Source: Trissonchulus latispiculum
Taxonomy: Eukaryota; Nematoda; Enoplea; Enoplida; Ironidae
Length of the DNA: 64,000 nt
Direction: 5' to 3'
Assembly (NCBI GenBank): GCA_030248195.1
Contig: JASAND010005702.1
Coordinates: 62,001 to 126,000 of the forward strand
In this document: positions 1 to 13,000 of the stretch, piece by piece
Layout: every line of letters starts with the position of its first letter
How positions within the stretch are numbered: position 1 is the first letter of the stretch
Translations under genes and position numbers: made by a program
Notes under the pieces: model-generated
What the model was told of the DNA's origin: nothing
What the model saw: only the letters and a program-made list of their open reading frames with translations
Databases searched by the model: none

Positions 1-416
1 CACGTTTCAAGCTCAAGCAGCTATGTATTGTACCATTGTGGTCTATGCCATTGTGACTGTGCTGATTTCCTAGATTGCGGTACTTGCCAGTCTTTGGTTC
101 TTTTGGACCTTCTGTGCTGCTATTGCTATGGGAATACTTTGGGATTTGGGTTATGTATTTTACTCCCTTAGGGTACCTACCTTACGGTAATGTGGTTCTA
201 AATCTTAAGTTACTTACTCAAGGTACTTATCCTTTATTAATTCCTTGTTTCCTATTATTATTATATATTACTGTACTTAATAACCACATCCGTATGAACT
301 ATATTCCTAAGGAGAGACCTCCATCTCTCCTACCCCCTGAGTGTTACCGGAAGTATTACCATAATTTTTTCTTTGCCAGCAGTACGCTATTGTATACTGG
401 TTTTCTTTTCTATTAG
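1..416 (+). other. Hydrophobic ORF before a putative LTR
   Basis: An open frame runs to 416 and encodes a leucine-, phenylalanine- and tyrosine-rich peptide with two or three possible membrane segments and no ATG near its beginning. A second short hydrophobic frame ends at about 83. Neither matches a family I recognise. Because a purine tract and LTR-like sequence follow about 100 bp later, this may be the 3' end of a retroelement third ORF, but it could equally be chance in AT-rich DNA. Confidence 0.2.
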
Positions 417-514
417 ATACTTAAAAATTTGTTCTTCTGTCTTTATGTATTTTGCTTTATTAGTTGTAATATTTTATTTGGAGATGATCCTCGCAGGAGC
501 TCGTCATGGGAGCC

Positions 515-895
515 CTGGGGAGATGTAGTGTATATGCATATGTGTATGCGGGGTGTTTACATTTTTGTTGCGCCTGCAGACTAATTTGCATATTGTCTGC
601 AGACACTTCCGTTTGCTTACATTTGTGAGTCAGTGTTGCTTGTGTCTGTCTTGTGGGACAGTCGGGTGTACCCGACTGCTCCCTTGTCTCTTCTTGTGTG
701 TTGCCTTTGCGCTCCTGCAGGTATGTCGGCCAGAGGGCCATTATATTGTGTGCTTGTTATAACATGTATGTGTTAGTGTACTGTGCCGGCCATGCGCCTA
801 TAATTATAATAAATATAATTTGTATTCTGTAGTTTCTAGGGTTGTTAGGTTTAGTCTAGTTAGGTTACGTAGTATTTCTATAGAGTTATATCTAT
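515..895 (+). mobile_element. Putative LTR with polypurine tract
   Basis: A purine tract (CTGGGGAGA, 515-523) is followed directly by TGTAGTG at 524, the usual layout of a polypurine tract and LTR start. An AATAAA lies at 808-813, as expected for an R-region poly(A) signal. At 896 the sequence TGGCGAGGCTCCCCCAGG resembles a primer-binding site and shares its GCTCCCCCAG-like core with the candidate site at 61,701. No second LTR copy is visible in the window, so borders are inferred only. Confidence 0.35.
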
Positions 896-1627
896 TGGCG
901 AGGCTCCCCCAGGACTGGCTCTCCCCAAGCCAGGTGTGTTATCCATTGTGGGCGCAATCCTAGTAGTGGCTTGCACTGTTTATTCGGCATTCCCGCTACA
1001 ATTTGGTCGATTTCTATTGATGGCCTGAACATTACAAAGGGACAACAAAACAGCAACAGTGGCCGAAGCAAACAGCAAGAAACGAACGAGTAGTAGTCCA
1101 TCTAAAATTGTGCTCACAATACATTACTAAAATACATTAAGAGCAACTTTAATAAATTTCTAGTGTTGTATTTCTATCCCTCCGACGCTGGTTTCTGATT
1201 TTAGAATGGCTTCCGAATTTGATGAACTCAAAATCGATCGACAGTTGCTTAAAACTGTGTTACTCAAACCAGGAGTACATCATTGCTTTAGTACACGTTA
1301 GAATTTGGCTACATTATCAGAATGACAGATCCTCTGTACGCCGACAACTGTCGCTCCTGCAAATTAGACCATAGCGACCCCCGCCGCAAATTGGTACCTT
1401 TTCGAAATGGTATGGTTTTGCTTGTTTAAAGAGGGGGCTATTAAAATTGACTCGCCCCGACATTGTCCGATTGGCCTACTTTTTGGCACAAATCTAGAGC
1501 ATGGGTGTGGTCAAAAAATATTGGGTACTGAGATCTTAGTCGCTCTCCAGCCGTGTTCAGCCGTTGCTTTTATGCGCCCGACTCCCCATTTTTCACAACT
1601 AACAACATAATTGATTAAAAATTTCTG

Positions 1628-1699
1628 CTGACAGCTAGGCGAGGCGCTAGTTTCAAAGTTGCTCTGACTGCTAGGCGAGGCGCTAGCTTCAAAGTTGCT
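1628..1699. repeat. 36-bp tandem duplication
   Basis: Two adjacent 36-bp units (1628-1663 and 1664-1699) share the core CTAGGCGAGGCGCTAG and a downstream TTCAAAGTTGCT, differing at a few positions. No coding role is visible. Confidence 0.75.
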
Positions 1700-1868
1700 A
1701 TGTGGCATGGCATCATGATTTCGCAAATGTGTTACCACCTGCAGAAAAATACTAGACTTGCGTATCTTATATCTGTATCTAAGGAATTTGCTCTTCGAAT
1801 TTGAAGTTTCGCCAATTTATAAATTTTTGGCTAATGAAACGAAACTTGAAATTCTGGTGCAAGCAATA

Positions 1869-2287
1869 AGGCTGTAATTTGGCACATACAGAGGTCCTAT
1901 AGTGTCCTATTGTGTCAGATGGTAAGAAGTTCTGCCGACTATAAAAATTTTATGCCAAGTTGAATCTTCAAAAATTGCCGAAACCTCCATTTTCAGTCTG
2001 TCGGATTCTGAGTAGAAGCTTCCGCAGCCATTGAAGTAGCAAACCTTCACTAACCGAGCTGAAACTTTCTGTGGGTGTATTTTTGACCACGCTGAGTTCA
2101 AATATCTCAAAAAGTTTCAATTTCAAAAAAATTGGTTTGTTTCGATTTTAGGGGTGCCATTGCCCAAAAATATCGCTTTGGGCAAATTTTTGAAAGTCCA
2201 GGTTGGCACAGAAAATTAACAGTCAGCAGAATTTTCTACCATTTGGCACAAATGAGTACACCTCTGCATATTGCCAAATTACAGCCT
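1869..2287. mobile_element. MITE with TA target duplication
   Basis: About 26 bp of terminal inverted repeat starting AGGCTGTAATTTGGCA at the left matches the reverse complement of the right end. TA dinucleotides flank both sides (1867-1868, 2288-2289). This fits a Tc1/mariner-type non-autonomous element of about 419 bp with no ORF. Confidence 0.6.
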
Positions 2288-2299
2288 TATAGGTTGATC

Positions 2300-3740
2300 C
2301 AGAATTAAAATCTTCTTTTAATTAGTCGAAAATTTGTAAATTTTCCCTGTAAATTCAAACTTGTCATAATCCTATGTATTATGCAATCTTGCTTAAACCA
2401 ACCTTTGTATCTAGCTATATACTGACTTATAATTATTACTTACATAATAGGGATATAAATGCAAATGCAAGAAAATTCCACAGCATATGGCCGACCAGAA
2501 AAGCAACTAGCACTTTCACAATCCTAAAACAGAAACAAGATTAACACAAAAATTTCATATTATAGTATACTTCTGTGCGTACGCTGTGGTCTGTCTGTTC
2601 GGAGTCGGATTTGTGAAACATATCAAGAGCACATAAATTACACAAAAGTACACAAAACTACGAAAATGGCAGAATTGGTAATGTGTCAGAGGATTAATTA
2701 ATATCTGTGCTATCAAGGGCAGGGATTTACGTAATTGCTAAAATAGGGGTTTGGATTGTGGCAGGAAGAAATCGCACAAAAACCCAGCGATGGCCAAAAT
2801 TGTCAAAAAATTGTGACATATTTGGTCAACACCGTCACGTCCATGTGATTAATTCCGGCCGCTATGCATCAATCATGAAATTAGTGATAGAGCAAAGGAA
2901 ATTGTTTCTGACGTTTTGTCCGAGGTCGAAGTCGCAGTAGCTGTTCTAATATTGTTGAAGGTTGGAATAATTGTTTTAGTAGCCTTCGTGAGCACACGAC
3001 CTGAGCTCTCATGACTCAATTTAGAAATTCATTAAAACATTAAAGCAGGAGCAAGGCTTGATAGGGATTACTGTGGAATACTGTATCAAAGTTTGATATT
3101 AGACTATACTGGCATTTGTTATTGAACTTAAATGTATTTGTGTCATATAATAGACAGGCTGATTTTATTATTACTGGGCGACCATGCAGCAATTCCTGAA
3201 AATCGTCGATTTTGCACAGCCTTATGTCTCTAGACATTGTCCCTTTATAAAGAGGCGAGTGTCGACCAACCTGATAGGGGTCAGTCGAAATATTTGGATA
3301 AGTTTTACAAAGATTTTTTATCGTGAGATTGGCAAAATTCATCGTTGAAACTGAATTTTATGACTTCGATGGGTTTTGTATTCCGGTGGTACCTATCTAA
3401 GCTTGGCGGGCGGAGTGGGGAATACGTGTTATACTATGTAAGTCCTTTATATATGATATAATGTAGCCACCGAAAGTTTTACTTACACAAGTAGGACAAA
3501 CAAGCAGCCGAGGTCTTGTTCACGATCATGAGTGATAATATTGACTACGAAATAAATACAAGAAAATAGTATCATAATGTAGCCCATGTTCAGCAGGAAA
3601 TCAGTTTCAGGTATAGGAATGCGCTGAAAATGAACTTAGTTACTTATCTTAAAATGTCAAATTGTTCGACCAGCATTTTGGGTTTACGTTGAATACACTA
3701 ACACTATTCTGTTCAATTTTACTCGTGTTTACTACAACAA
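2300..3740. other. Stretch without recognisable genes
   Basis: Only short unconvincing ORFs are present on either strand. I see no splice-bordered exon, RNA gene or clear repeat here. Confidence 0.5.
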
Positions 3741-3752
3741 TCATAAACGCGG

Positions 3753-4291
3753 GGGGATGAGTAGGAATGCAGAGGAGCTGACTAAAGTCAGGATCGGGAT
3801 CAGAATCAAGATCCATTTCGGGATCAGGATCGGGTGACCAAAACAAGATCCACTTCAGGATCGGCTGGTAACTTCAGGATCGCGCGCCTAAAATCAGGAT
3901 CTGTTTCAGGATCAGCTTGTGGCTTCAGGATCAGCATATAACTTCAGATCCTGAAGTTTTAAGCCTATCCTGAAATGGATCCTGCTTTTAGACAACACCC
4001 GATCCTGAACTCAGGATCTACCCCTAAGCCGTATCCTGCAGCCGATCCTGAAATGGATCCTGTTTTTAGACACCCGATCTTGAACTCAGGATCTATCCCT
4101 AAGTCGTATCCTGCAACCGATCCTGAAATGGATCCTGTTTTAGACACCCGATCTTGAAATCAGGATCCACTCTAACCCGATCCTGAAGTTTTCAGCCGAT
4201 CTGGATCCTGTTTTAGTCACCCGATCCTGATCCCGATCCCGATCCTGGCTTTAGTCACCTCTGAAAGCTTAGTCATCCCTTAGTCATCCCC
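3753..4291. mobile_element. Inverted element built of GGATC words
   Basis: The left half is dense in CAGGATC and the right half in its complement GATCCTG, so the region is a large inverted array. The outer ends also mirror each other: GGGGATGA and TGACTAAAG motifs at the left recur inverted near 4240-4291. The acidic and proline-rich ORFs here are translations of the repeat, not genes. No target duplication was found. Confidence 0.55.
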
Positions 4292-4380
4292 AGACTGAAG
4301 AAAAACGGACACCTGACCTGTAGGAGACAAGGGTAGGGGTAGACTCCTTAGCAATTTTAACCAAAAATTTGCAAGCTTAA

Positions 4381-5777
4381 GGGGGGGGGGGCTACAAACG
4401 GGTTGGCACGACATCGTCGGAGAGACCTACTTTTCCCCGCAACGTTAGCCAACATATCAAATTAAAAAAGTTTAGGGTGGGCAACAATATATCTCGAATA
4501 CACCATTTTTGGCTGGACGGCAAAGTACATATTTTAGTTCGAAAAATGGGATTTTTCAAAAAGGTTTTTTCAGCTCTGGTGGATTAACGGTTTGACCGAT
4601 TCTGAAACTTTCAGCCATAAATGTTAACTGTTACTAGTGCTAAATATTAAAAGTATTCCGGCTTTAGAGCGTTGCTTCCTTCTTCAGCTATAACAGCTCA
4701 AAGTTTGAAATTTGGCAAAAAGTTGCAATGTGACCGTGCGCCGTTTTTGATATAATAAAATTCACAGCCGCTAGCCTACCCCAGCCTTTTACCAAATATT
4801 AGACTCTAATAGGGGCAAACTGCCTGTGAGTTCCAAGGGTTCTGGTTTTCTGGTTAGTGTGTTAGCAAACTTTTTGTAAAGAAATAACCCTTATTTTTAG
4901 GCCTGAAAAGCTAGCTAAGCGCAGTAAAAATGGGGTCAAAAATTTTTTGTCTCCGATTTTGCCGAAAAGGTGCTTATAGGGGTTATTTGACCTGCTGAAT
5001 CCGAAAATGAAATCCTTTTTTCGATATGACGCTTCCTTCGTTCAGTATGCGCTTACAACTGTCTTAGAGCTTTTTGGAGCGATCGCCATCCATACTTTGA
5101 GAAATCAATCCAGCATTTCTAAACATTGGAGCGAGGTTTAGTGACATAGCTTTCGGCACATCTTGGTACACTCACTGGCCTATAATGTGCAAAGTTTCAG
5201 CCGATTCTGCCACAGTACTTTGGAGTAATTGGCTCACATCTTCGAAATGGCACCAAATAACAGAGACAATATCGATAATATAATCCAGCACTGCGAATGC
5301 AGGGATTAACGAAATCACGTCATTTATACCAAAGTTAATACAGATACTTGGAGTATTAATTGCAGCAAAGTTTGGCTCATTTGGTAAACCACAGCTCATT
5401 AGAAGTTAGTTAACCTCCACCCGTATAGACCTACAACACCCAATTTTTCGCACTTTGATCGTATCGCACAGAAAAGTAGGCAATGGTCTAGAGATTATTT
5501 TAGACGATATCAAAGCACTATATGTCAGAACTAATTCCTGAAAATTTTGGTACCGTGCCTTGCACATAGCGACCAGGACGAGGCCAAGTTTGTGTACGTG
5601 TCATGTCGAGCTTTTGACCGATAACACCAACTTCTGATGGCTCCACAGGACGCTACACTGCATGGAATTCTTTCAAACTATAAACTAATTTACACTAAAC
5701 CTAATACTATTATGTGGCAAAAGACTAGCTAGCTTTTCCAACATCGAACTTTTAGTGAAATTCGTAGCCCCCCCCCC
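4381..5777. mobile_element. TTAA-flanked element with oligo-G ends
   Basis: The ends are a run of 11 G plus CTAC at the left and GTAG plus a run of 10 C at the right, a short TIR. Both sides are flanked by TTAA (4377-4380, 5778-5781). No transposase ORF is present, so it is a 1.4-kb non-autonomous element. The TTAA target suggests a piggyBac-like or Sola3-like mobiliser, but the terminal G run does not match the piggyBac consensus I know. Confidence 0.65.
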
Positions 5778-6092
5778 TTAATTGATCCCTATCCATATAT
5801 TCATTAAAGTCAGGAGCTGACAGAGATTTTTCAAAAAATTGTGTGGTCTGTTGTCTAGGATTGAAAATTTCGAATGGGCTTACTGTTCTTAAATCATAAG
5901 CGTAATAATGTGAATTGTCGCAATAACAATAATTTTAGCGTCTGTTTTTAAACATTTTAAAATTAGAATTGTGTATTTTAAATTATTTTAAATGGTTATT
6001 TGTTATTTCGAAAATATAATAATTTGTTTTAAAAATCTGAAAATTTTTATAATATTTATTTAAAAAACAGGCGCTAATTTTTTTGAAATTTT

Positions 6093-6314
6093 CAGATATT
6101 TGTGCTTGCTTACCTCTTGTCCTGTTTTTCCTTGTTCCTTGCGCCCGTCACCAACAGAGCCTGTCAAGGTGGGGAGGTTAGATTGCTTAATACTAGCCGT
6201 CAACTAACATTTATATGCTATGACTGCGACAGGGTGCTTGAAGTATATACTGCTAATTTAAACGTTGAGGACTGTTCAGTTATTCATAGGAGGACAGTTT
6301 GGTTGGCCTCATAG
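6093..6314 (+). CDS. Possible secreted-protein exon
   Basis: A TTTTCAG splice acceptor just before about 6097 opens a frame with a leucine-rich hydrophobic stretch like a signal peptide. It is followed by a short region with four spaced cysteines (near ACQ, CYDC and DCSV). There is no in-frame ATG, so an upstream exon would be needed. I do not recognise the family, and chance ORF is a real alternative. Confidence 0.25.
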   Translation, partial: QIFVLAYLLSCFSLFLAPVTNRACQGGEVRLLNTSRQLTFICYDCDRVLEVYTANLNVEDCSVIHRRTVWLAS

Positions 6315-7051
6315 TTTCAGCATGATTTTTGCACAATCCTCTGTCTAAATTGTGTAACTGAAGCAGCCAGATTCAATGGATAGCAAAAGTTTGATAATCT
6401 ATCTCAGGGAATCCACTAGGCATGTCCCAATATTCATTATAATATGGAAAATGTGACTCACGAATAAACTGGAAAACACTGTTGTGTTTTCAAACGTTCT
6501 TATCAGTGAAAATCCGAGAATAGAAGTAGCAACTGATTCCGCAGGATTCATCTCTTCTATCGAGCGGTATGCCGTTAGTCTTTGTCTGTACAACGAACAA
6601 AGTGGTGGAGTAAATCGTAAGCGTCAAATACAAAAAGCTAATCCTTCCATATCCCTGTGCATTGCGTGAACCTAGCTTTATTTTTATCATATTGGAAACG
6701 CGTCGACCACATGCATTCCGAAGCTGAGTGGGCGGGCCTAAAACTCGGAGTAATTCGTTCTTTGCTGCAGTAGTCCCCGTTGCACCGACAGATCACGTCA
6801 CTTTACAATGACCAACTGCTAGTTTAAGTAATTATGTATGACCTTCGTCTGTTTTTGAATAGTTAGTTTGAAATTCTACTTTCGCAGAGCAAGTTACAAC
6901 CTAGCTAGGTCTTCCGAGACTATATCTGCATCGGATTTGACCAAAAATTCAGGGAAGTTAAACCAGGAACAGTTATTTCTCAAGAAACGGTGCGTCGAAT
7001 CAAAGGATTTTAGATGTGAAGGTAATAATATTGTAGCTGACGCTTTGATCA

Positions 7052-7427
7052 ATTGAACTCTCCCCCCCCCCCACAAAAAGTTGGTCAGCTTCAATGACTT
7101 ATTACAAGAAGTCAACCTATCCTTAGAGCATGATTTATACACCGATGGAATGCTCGAGGTGTGCTCTATTTAGCAGTTTACTGTTACATTACATCCTGCT
7201 GTGAAAATTTAAGCTTAAAAGACTAAGTACCAAAAAGGGCACAAAGCGGTGTCTTTGGTAGTCTCTTATGTACGCTAAGCTTTTTACAGCAGCAAGCAAC
7301 AGCAAACTGCTTTACGCCATTAAATAGAGCACATCTCGAGCATTCCAACGATGTGGAAACTGGAAATCATGCTCTAAGGTTTGGTTGTTGACCAAGTTTT
7401 ATGAGGGGGGAGGGAATAAAGTTCAAT
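7052..7427. mobile_element. MITE-like near-palindrome
   Basis: The ends ATTGAACT and AGTTCAAT are inverted copies. The arms share a C-run or G-run, a TTGGTCA motif, the AGAGCATGATTT block and a GGAATGCTCGAG block. The arms cover much of the 376 bp. The target duplication is unclear. Confidence 0.55.
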
Positions 7428-7823
7428 GCTTTATAATATCTTTGCCCTATGTTTCACAACGACAGAATATAGGTTACTTTTATTTGTATACGAACGAAAT
7501 AATGTAATACTGAACATATTGTATAACATTAAAATTTACATATAGATAGCACATTGTATGTATATATAAAACAATTTGAATATCACATTATCTGATTGCA
7601 CTTTACAAAACAATTACAAAACATATTTACAAGCTTTCCGGTTAAACTGGAGTTCGTAATATGCTTTAAAACAATATGTACATAGACTAGATTCGATTCA
7701 TACTGTAGCTACAATACAGTTCAAGAAGCCTGAGTTTACTGGTTTCTTTTTCTTCTGACTAAAGCATTCTCAAGTTGCTGACATCCACTGGATCAGCTAA
7801 ACTTAGAAACATACATTAACATA

Positions 7824-8161
7824 GGGTCGGGTCCTGGGGGAGGCTTGTCCCCAGAAAATTTTGAGGGGCTTGTACCTTGAAATGAAATTTTCAGGGGGGG
7901 GGGGTCTTGCACGTCAAAAGTAAATTAGTGAAATGATTCGAAAAATTAACGCAAATTTTATTAAAATTTGCAACACAATCTTCAATTTTTAGAAAAAATT
8001 TAAAAATTTCGGTCGATTTTAATGAAGAAGTAAAAAGTTTTTCCGGCCATTTTTACCTGCCCTTTGGTTATTTTTTCGTTACCCCTTGTCTCGACGGCGG
8101 TAGGGCTTGTACCTTTTCCGGGTTGGGGGGGGCTTGGACCCCCCCCCCTGTTAACCTATGC
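7824..8161. repeat. G-rich repeat, possible degenerate MITE
   Basis: Oligo-G tracts and CTTGTCCCC or CTTGGACCC motifs occur near both ends in roughly inverted arrangement, with a CATAGG-like edge. The symmetry is weak and no duplication is seen, so this is a tentative call. Confidence 0.3.
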
Positions 8162-8413
8162 TAAGAAAAATGACAATAGAAATATTCTGCTTCTAAAAAC
8201 CCTAAACTCTATTCTCAACTATATCTATGTACACCTCACAGTTCATAAGCGAAATATTAAAGTTGCATATGCAACTTCTCAAGAGCATGCAATAATGCAA
8301 TGCGTAAAGTTGTTCATACAGTACTATAAAGACGGAAAGCAAACATGAACCCTCAATAAAGCAAAAACCGGAACCTAAATAGCATAGAATTGAGCAAATA
8401 AAATTGAGCTCAC

Positions 8414-8512
8414 GTTTTGAATACTGACAATAAGATCCGTAAAAGGAATCCAGGCATTTACAGTAACCATAGAAGCAGGTTCCACCATTCTGGCACTCGG
8501 GTTCACAGCCAC
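8414..8512 (-). CDS. Exon: EGF-like module 2
   Basis: The acceptor TGTTTCAG precedes 8512 and the donor GTGAGC follows 8414. The 99-bp exon encodes a six-cysteine EGF-like unit with the NGGTC signature and a G-Y-C-x-C element, ending YCQ. It enters with two bases and leaves with one, which matches the preceding EGF exon. Reading past the donor gives a hydrophobic tail with a stop near 8202, so a retained-intron end is an alternative. Confidence 0.75.
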
Positions 8513-9974
8513 CTGAAACAGACAAAATTAATATTAATAGAGAATATCACCGTAGGAGGAACCCCCATTTCTGCGACCACTTTGTTCCATTTTCCAAGTT
8601 TTTGCTGTCTCCCCCACTTACTAAAGCCCGGAGACGTCCTAATTTTAAAGCATTTTGGTGAAAATTTTTCTGATTGTCTGGAACTTTTTAGTTACACTAT
8701 TTTCGCATTTTTCTTTAAGTATCAGCGCTTTTAAAATTATATTTACACTTTCAGTGCCTTCCAATTAAAATTACGCTTGTTCTTTCGCAATTTACACTTC
8801 TTTCAGCTTCGGAGTTCCCCCTCTACTTTCCAATGTCTTGAGCTGAAAAACCTAAGCAATGACTGAATAATATTAAATAATGTTAAATAAATAATAATAC
8901 TTTCAAATGATTCAATATATGCTATTTATCATCAATACTGCAAAAGTAAAAACACTATACCTGGGCTTTTTCTAGGCGAAAAAAGTGGGGTTGGGGAGAG
9001 TGGGGGGAGCCCCCTCCCCACTAGTGGGGGGGGGGAATCCAAAGTGGTCTAAAATCGCTAAAAATGCAGTAAAAATAGCCTGTTTTCTACATATACTGCT
9101 ATAACTATGCTAAAAGTGCTCAAAAATAGAGTTTGAGTACCAAAATAGACGATTTTTGACCAAAAAATTCCGGCGACGCCGGAAAACGTTTGAAAATGTT
9201 GACCAAAAATCCTTAGAATTTGGCATTTTCTGGGCACCTTATGGTGAGTGGGGGGGGAAGGGGTCGAGTGGGGTGGGGGAACCCAATAATTGGGGGGGGG
9301 GCGCCCCCCACCCCCCAGTAAAAAAGCCCAGATACCGCACTAAATACGACAAAGAATTCAAATATTTCTTCATTTGTCAACACGAGCAAGTTTAATTTTT
9401 TACCATGTTGGCAAGCAAGTCCCCAATATTTTGGTGGACAAATGCAGTGTCCACGCGAGTGACAAGTTCCTCCATTTCTGCATTGAGGATAACAGCTCGG
9501 CTCGTCCAAGTCCAGTTCTTCGCTGAGACTGACTCGAGGAGTGTCTAAAGAATTAAAGAGGGCATATCAGCGAATTCTTCAATGAACAAAAACTTTAAAT
9601 GTGGATGTTTGACATATTCAAATTTTAGATTTCCGTCACTTGGTGGGGAAGTTAAAAGATAAGATGAGAATATAAGAAAACCACGTGATTCTCAATGTTG
9701 CCTTACTCAAACTACTGTTGCGTACATATTCACGTATATAAAATATTGCAAGGAAGGAGTAACCATCTAACAAAAAACAATGAAGGAAGAGCATGTATAG
9801 GTGATAAATAAGTAGAGAAAGCAGTTTTTAGTTTCATCTGTGCACAATGCACGCTATGTACAATGCTTCTGCGGGTAGCTTGGTAAATAACTAAAGTCTG
9901 ACCAAAAAAGTTTGGAACCGAACTGTTAGCGCCTGTCCTGAGTTATTCTTTGAATTGAAGTTAATCCATATAAA

Positions 9975-10045
<71 letters not shown>

Positions 10046-13000
10046 TAAACCTCAGGAGGAGGAGAATCCGCTAAAACCATCATATCCGATCTATATCCGG
10101 TTATCGGATACTAAATCAATAAAAACACTTCAGATTCGGAAAGAAAATGCTAATTAATTCATACTGTAGTATATATGTATTGGTTGGCCCAAATCATTTC
10201 CGAAAATCGGGTTACATCTGGCCCATGTCCGGTGGCCGGATGTCTAGGTCACAAAAACTGTACAGCAAGAAGGATTGGTCTAACAGTTCCGATGATTGAA
10301 TTTTTGGATTGGTCGGGTCGAAATTAGTCTTGGTTTGGACCAAATTTGCGTGATCTATAATGGTCGTATCCGGTTCGAAAAAAACGGAAAAAATGGTTTT
10401 TCCGGTCTGGGGCTCGAATAAAAATGTTCGTTTTTGGCACAATGAATGTTTGGGAGGTTACTTTAATTTTAACAGTGTCAAAGCAATCGAATATCCGGTC
10501 CATTTCCGGTTCTGAGCTTTGAAATTTAAGATTTCATGGGCGATTATCTCAGTATCTGGCTTGTCCGGAAGTCAAATTACTCCGGAATTCAAATTAACCT
10601 ATCTTGCTGTACAGTTTTTGTGACCTAGATATCCGGCCACAAGACAACCCGATTTTTGGAAGTGATTAATGGGTCAACCAATATACGTATACTAGAGTAT
10701 AAATTAATTAGCATTTTCCTTCCGAATCTGAAGTGTTTTTATCGATTTATCCGGTAACCGGATATAGACCGGATATGATAGCTTTAGCGGATTCTCCTCC
10801 TCCTGAGGTTTCTAAAAATGTTTACTTTACGTGGACTAACTGCAAAGGTCAGAACAGGACAGGCGCTCACAGTTCTGTTCCAAGAAGTTTTGGTCTGACT
10901 TCAGGTAAGGAAGTTTCTAAAATCAAATTAGTCTAACCAAATCAATTTGAATACCTTTCGGTAATCAACACCAATACTAAGAAGACACTCTTTGTCTGCT
11001 TGTTTGTTTGTTTATTTATTTGTTTGTTTTGGTATATACCTTGGACGGGAATACTGAGCCTTCTAAGGGAGGAAAATCGTCGTTTTCTGCAGCAGAGGAC
11101 GCCAGTAGGCGAATTACGCGACGAATGATAGCACCCACTGGGGTGTTCTAGGAAATCCTTCAAACTATAAGCTAAGGTATCGAATCGAGTGCAGCGCTGA
11201 ACGGCGGCGCCATGGCGTATTCTTGACCAGGAGATTCGGGGACAATCCCCTCCAACGGCCACCAATGGTTCATTCCCTCGACAGCTGAAAGAAAGTAGAC
11301 ACTTAAAATCAAAAATATAGGAAATTATTAATCTGAAAAATTAAACAGCGACCAAATCAGGATTGCCGCTGTATAAGTCGTACATTTTTGACTTGCCCTC
11401 AAAAGGAGCCTATCAGGCAGAGGCTCCTGAACTGTTCTGATGCTCTGGCTGTCCTATGGAAGAACCCTTCCGGGTCCTGGGTTTCCTTGGGGGTACCGGG
11501 CGTATCTAGCCCGGCAATATGGTTTCCCCAACCGCCTGGCCACAAGGATGATGATGATGAAGTTGCACATTAATATTCGCTTTAGGAATGTATATGTATT
11601 TGTACTTTTCTTTCGTGTCCTAAATTATTGTTACAAATTTCGACAGAAGGGAAATCTACATACGATCTGCAGCGACGACCTAGCTGAGCGGCATTGACGG
11701 CAAAACAGCCTCCATATAGTCGGAGATATTGATCATCGATCTGATCAATAAACGCCTGATCCCGCCGACCACAGACTTTCCAGCCGCGTCCACAAACTTC
11801 CTTCCCACCTCTTCTGATATGACCTAAAATATTTACATTCCTTAAATTCAAACGTCATCTAACAAAAACAACAAGCTTTTCCGCTTTTTCGCTTTTCAGC
11901 TTTCCGCTTTCCGGTTTTCGCTTTCCACTTTCCGCTTTTCAGCCAGCATTTCGAATGACAACGTTAATAGCAAATACTATTATTTATTAAAATTATTTTA
12001 ATATAAATACTATTATTAAAATTTTGCACTCTATTAAATGTGCCTAAGCATATGCAAAAAGCGTCAACGCTGCAGGCAAAGATAACCAAATAAATATAAT
12101 ATTTTATTGTATATGATTATCATTATTGAATTGTTGAATTTAGTTTTGAATTTCCAGTCTCCTGCTTTCTTAGATTGGTTTTCTGTCGGTTTCTCCTTTT
12201 ACCGTTGTCGGAAGAAAGAGTGCGTTAACGGAAAGGATTCAGCAAATTTCAAACAGTGATTACCTGACAGCCCATTTTGTCTATTTCATTTCAGAAGACA
12301 CATATACTTTTTCAGAATATCATTTTTGACAGGGGTTGTTTAGCTCAGAGAGCGGTTCAGAAACTTTATACATATAACGCTGCAAAGTTCTTACAATTTG
12401 TAAACTTGAGTAGCAAAATTAACCTTGTGTGTAGGTAGATAAAACAGGAAACTACACAGTATATGTAATTCAAGGTGTTTTAGAGATCTCTAAAAAATAT
12501 TTAAAACTACTTGCTTGACGCTAATTAAGCTCAAATTAAGCAAAATGACTTCAAAAACTTTCTTTTGTGGGAGCGGTACCGAGGGGAAACTAGCCGGGAA
12601 ACGGGGGGAGATGGAGACCTTATTCCTAGTATCATTTCTCCTTATTTTCTGAGTGGGCCGAGAACTGTATCAGATTCCTTCCTTTCTTGGATATCCTATC
12701 TCGTTTACTCTTTCGGCGTCTGGTGGTTCAACAGGCTCAAATACTTTTTCATTTCACTAGAGTAGATACAGTTGTACATAAAGTTGCATTGAGGCTAAGT
12801 TCTTTTATTATGACAACTTCATGTGTTCAGAAGACCCGTTCTTACAAATAGGTTTACAATAGGTTTACATGAGTGCATGTACTGACGTGGGTCAAGCTAC
12901 ACCACACAATTTGTAGCAAGACGCACGCCATCATAGGAAGTTTAGGCTCTGCGTTACATTTTCGATCTATATTCTACCCATTCAAGTGTGCATTATGTTA

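Noticed and set aside
3965..4157. ORFs encoding regular Asp-Pro or Gly-Ser repeats
   Set aside because: They arise from the GGATCCTGA word array, which is open on both strands.
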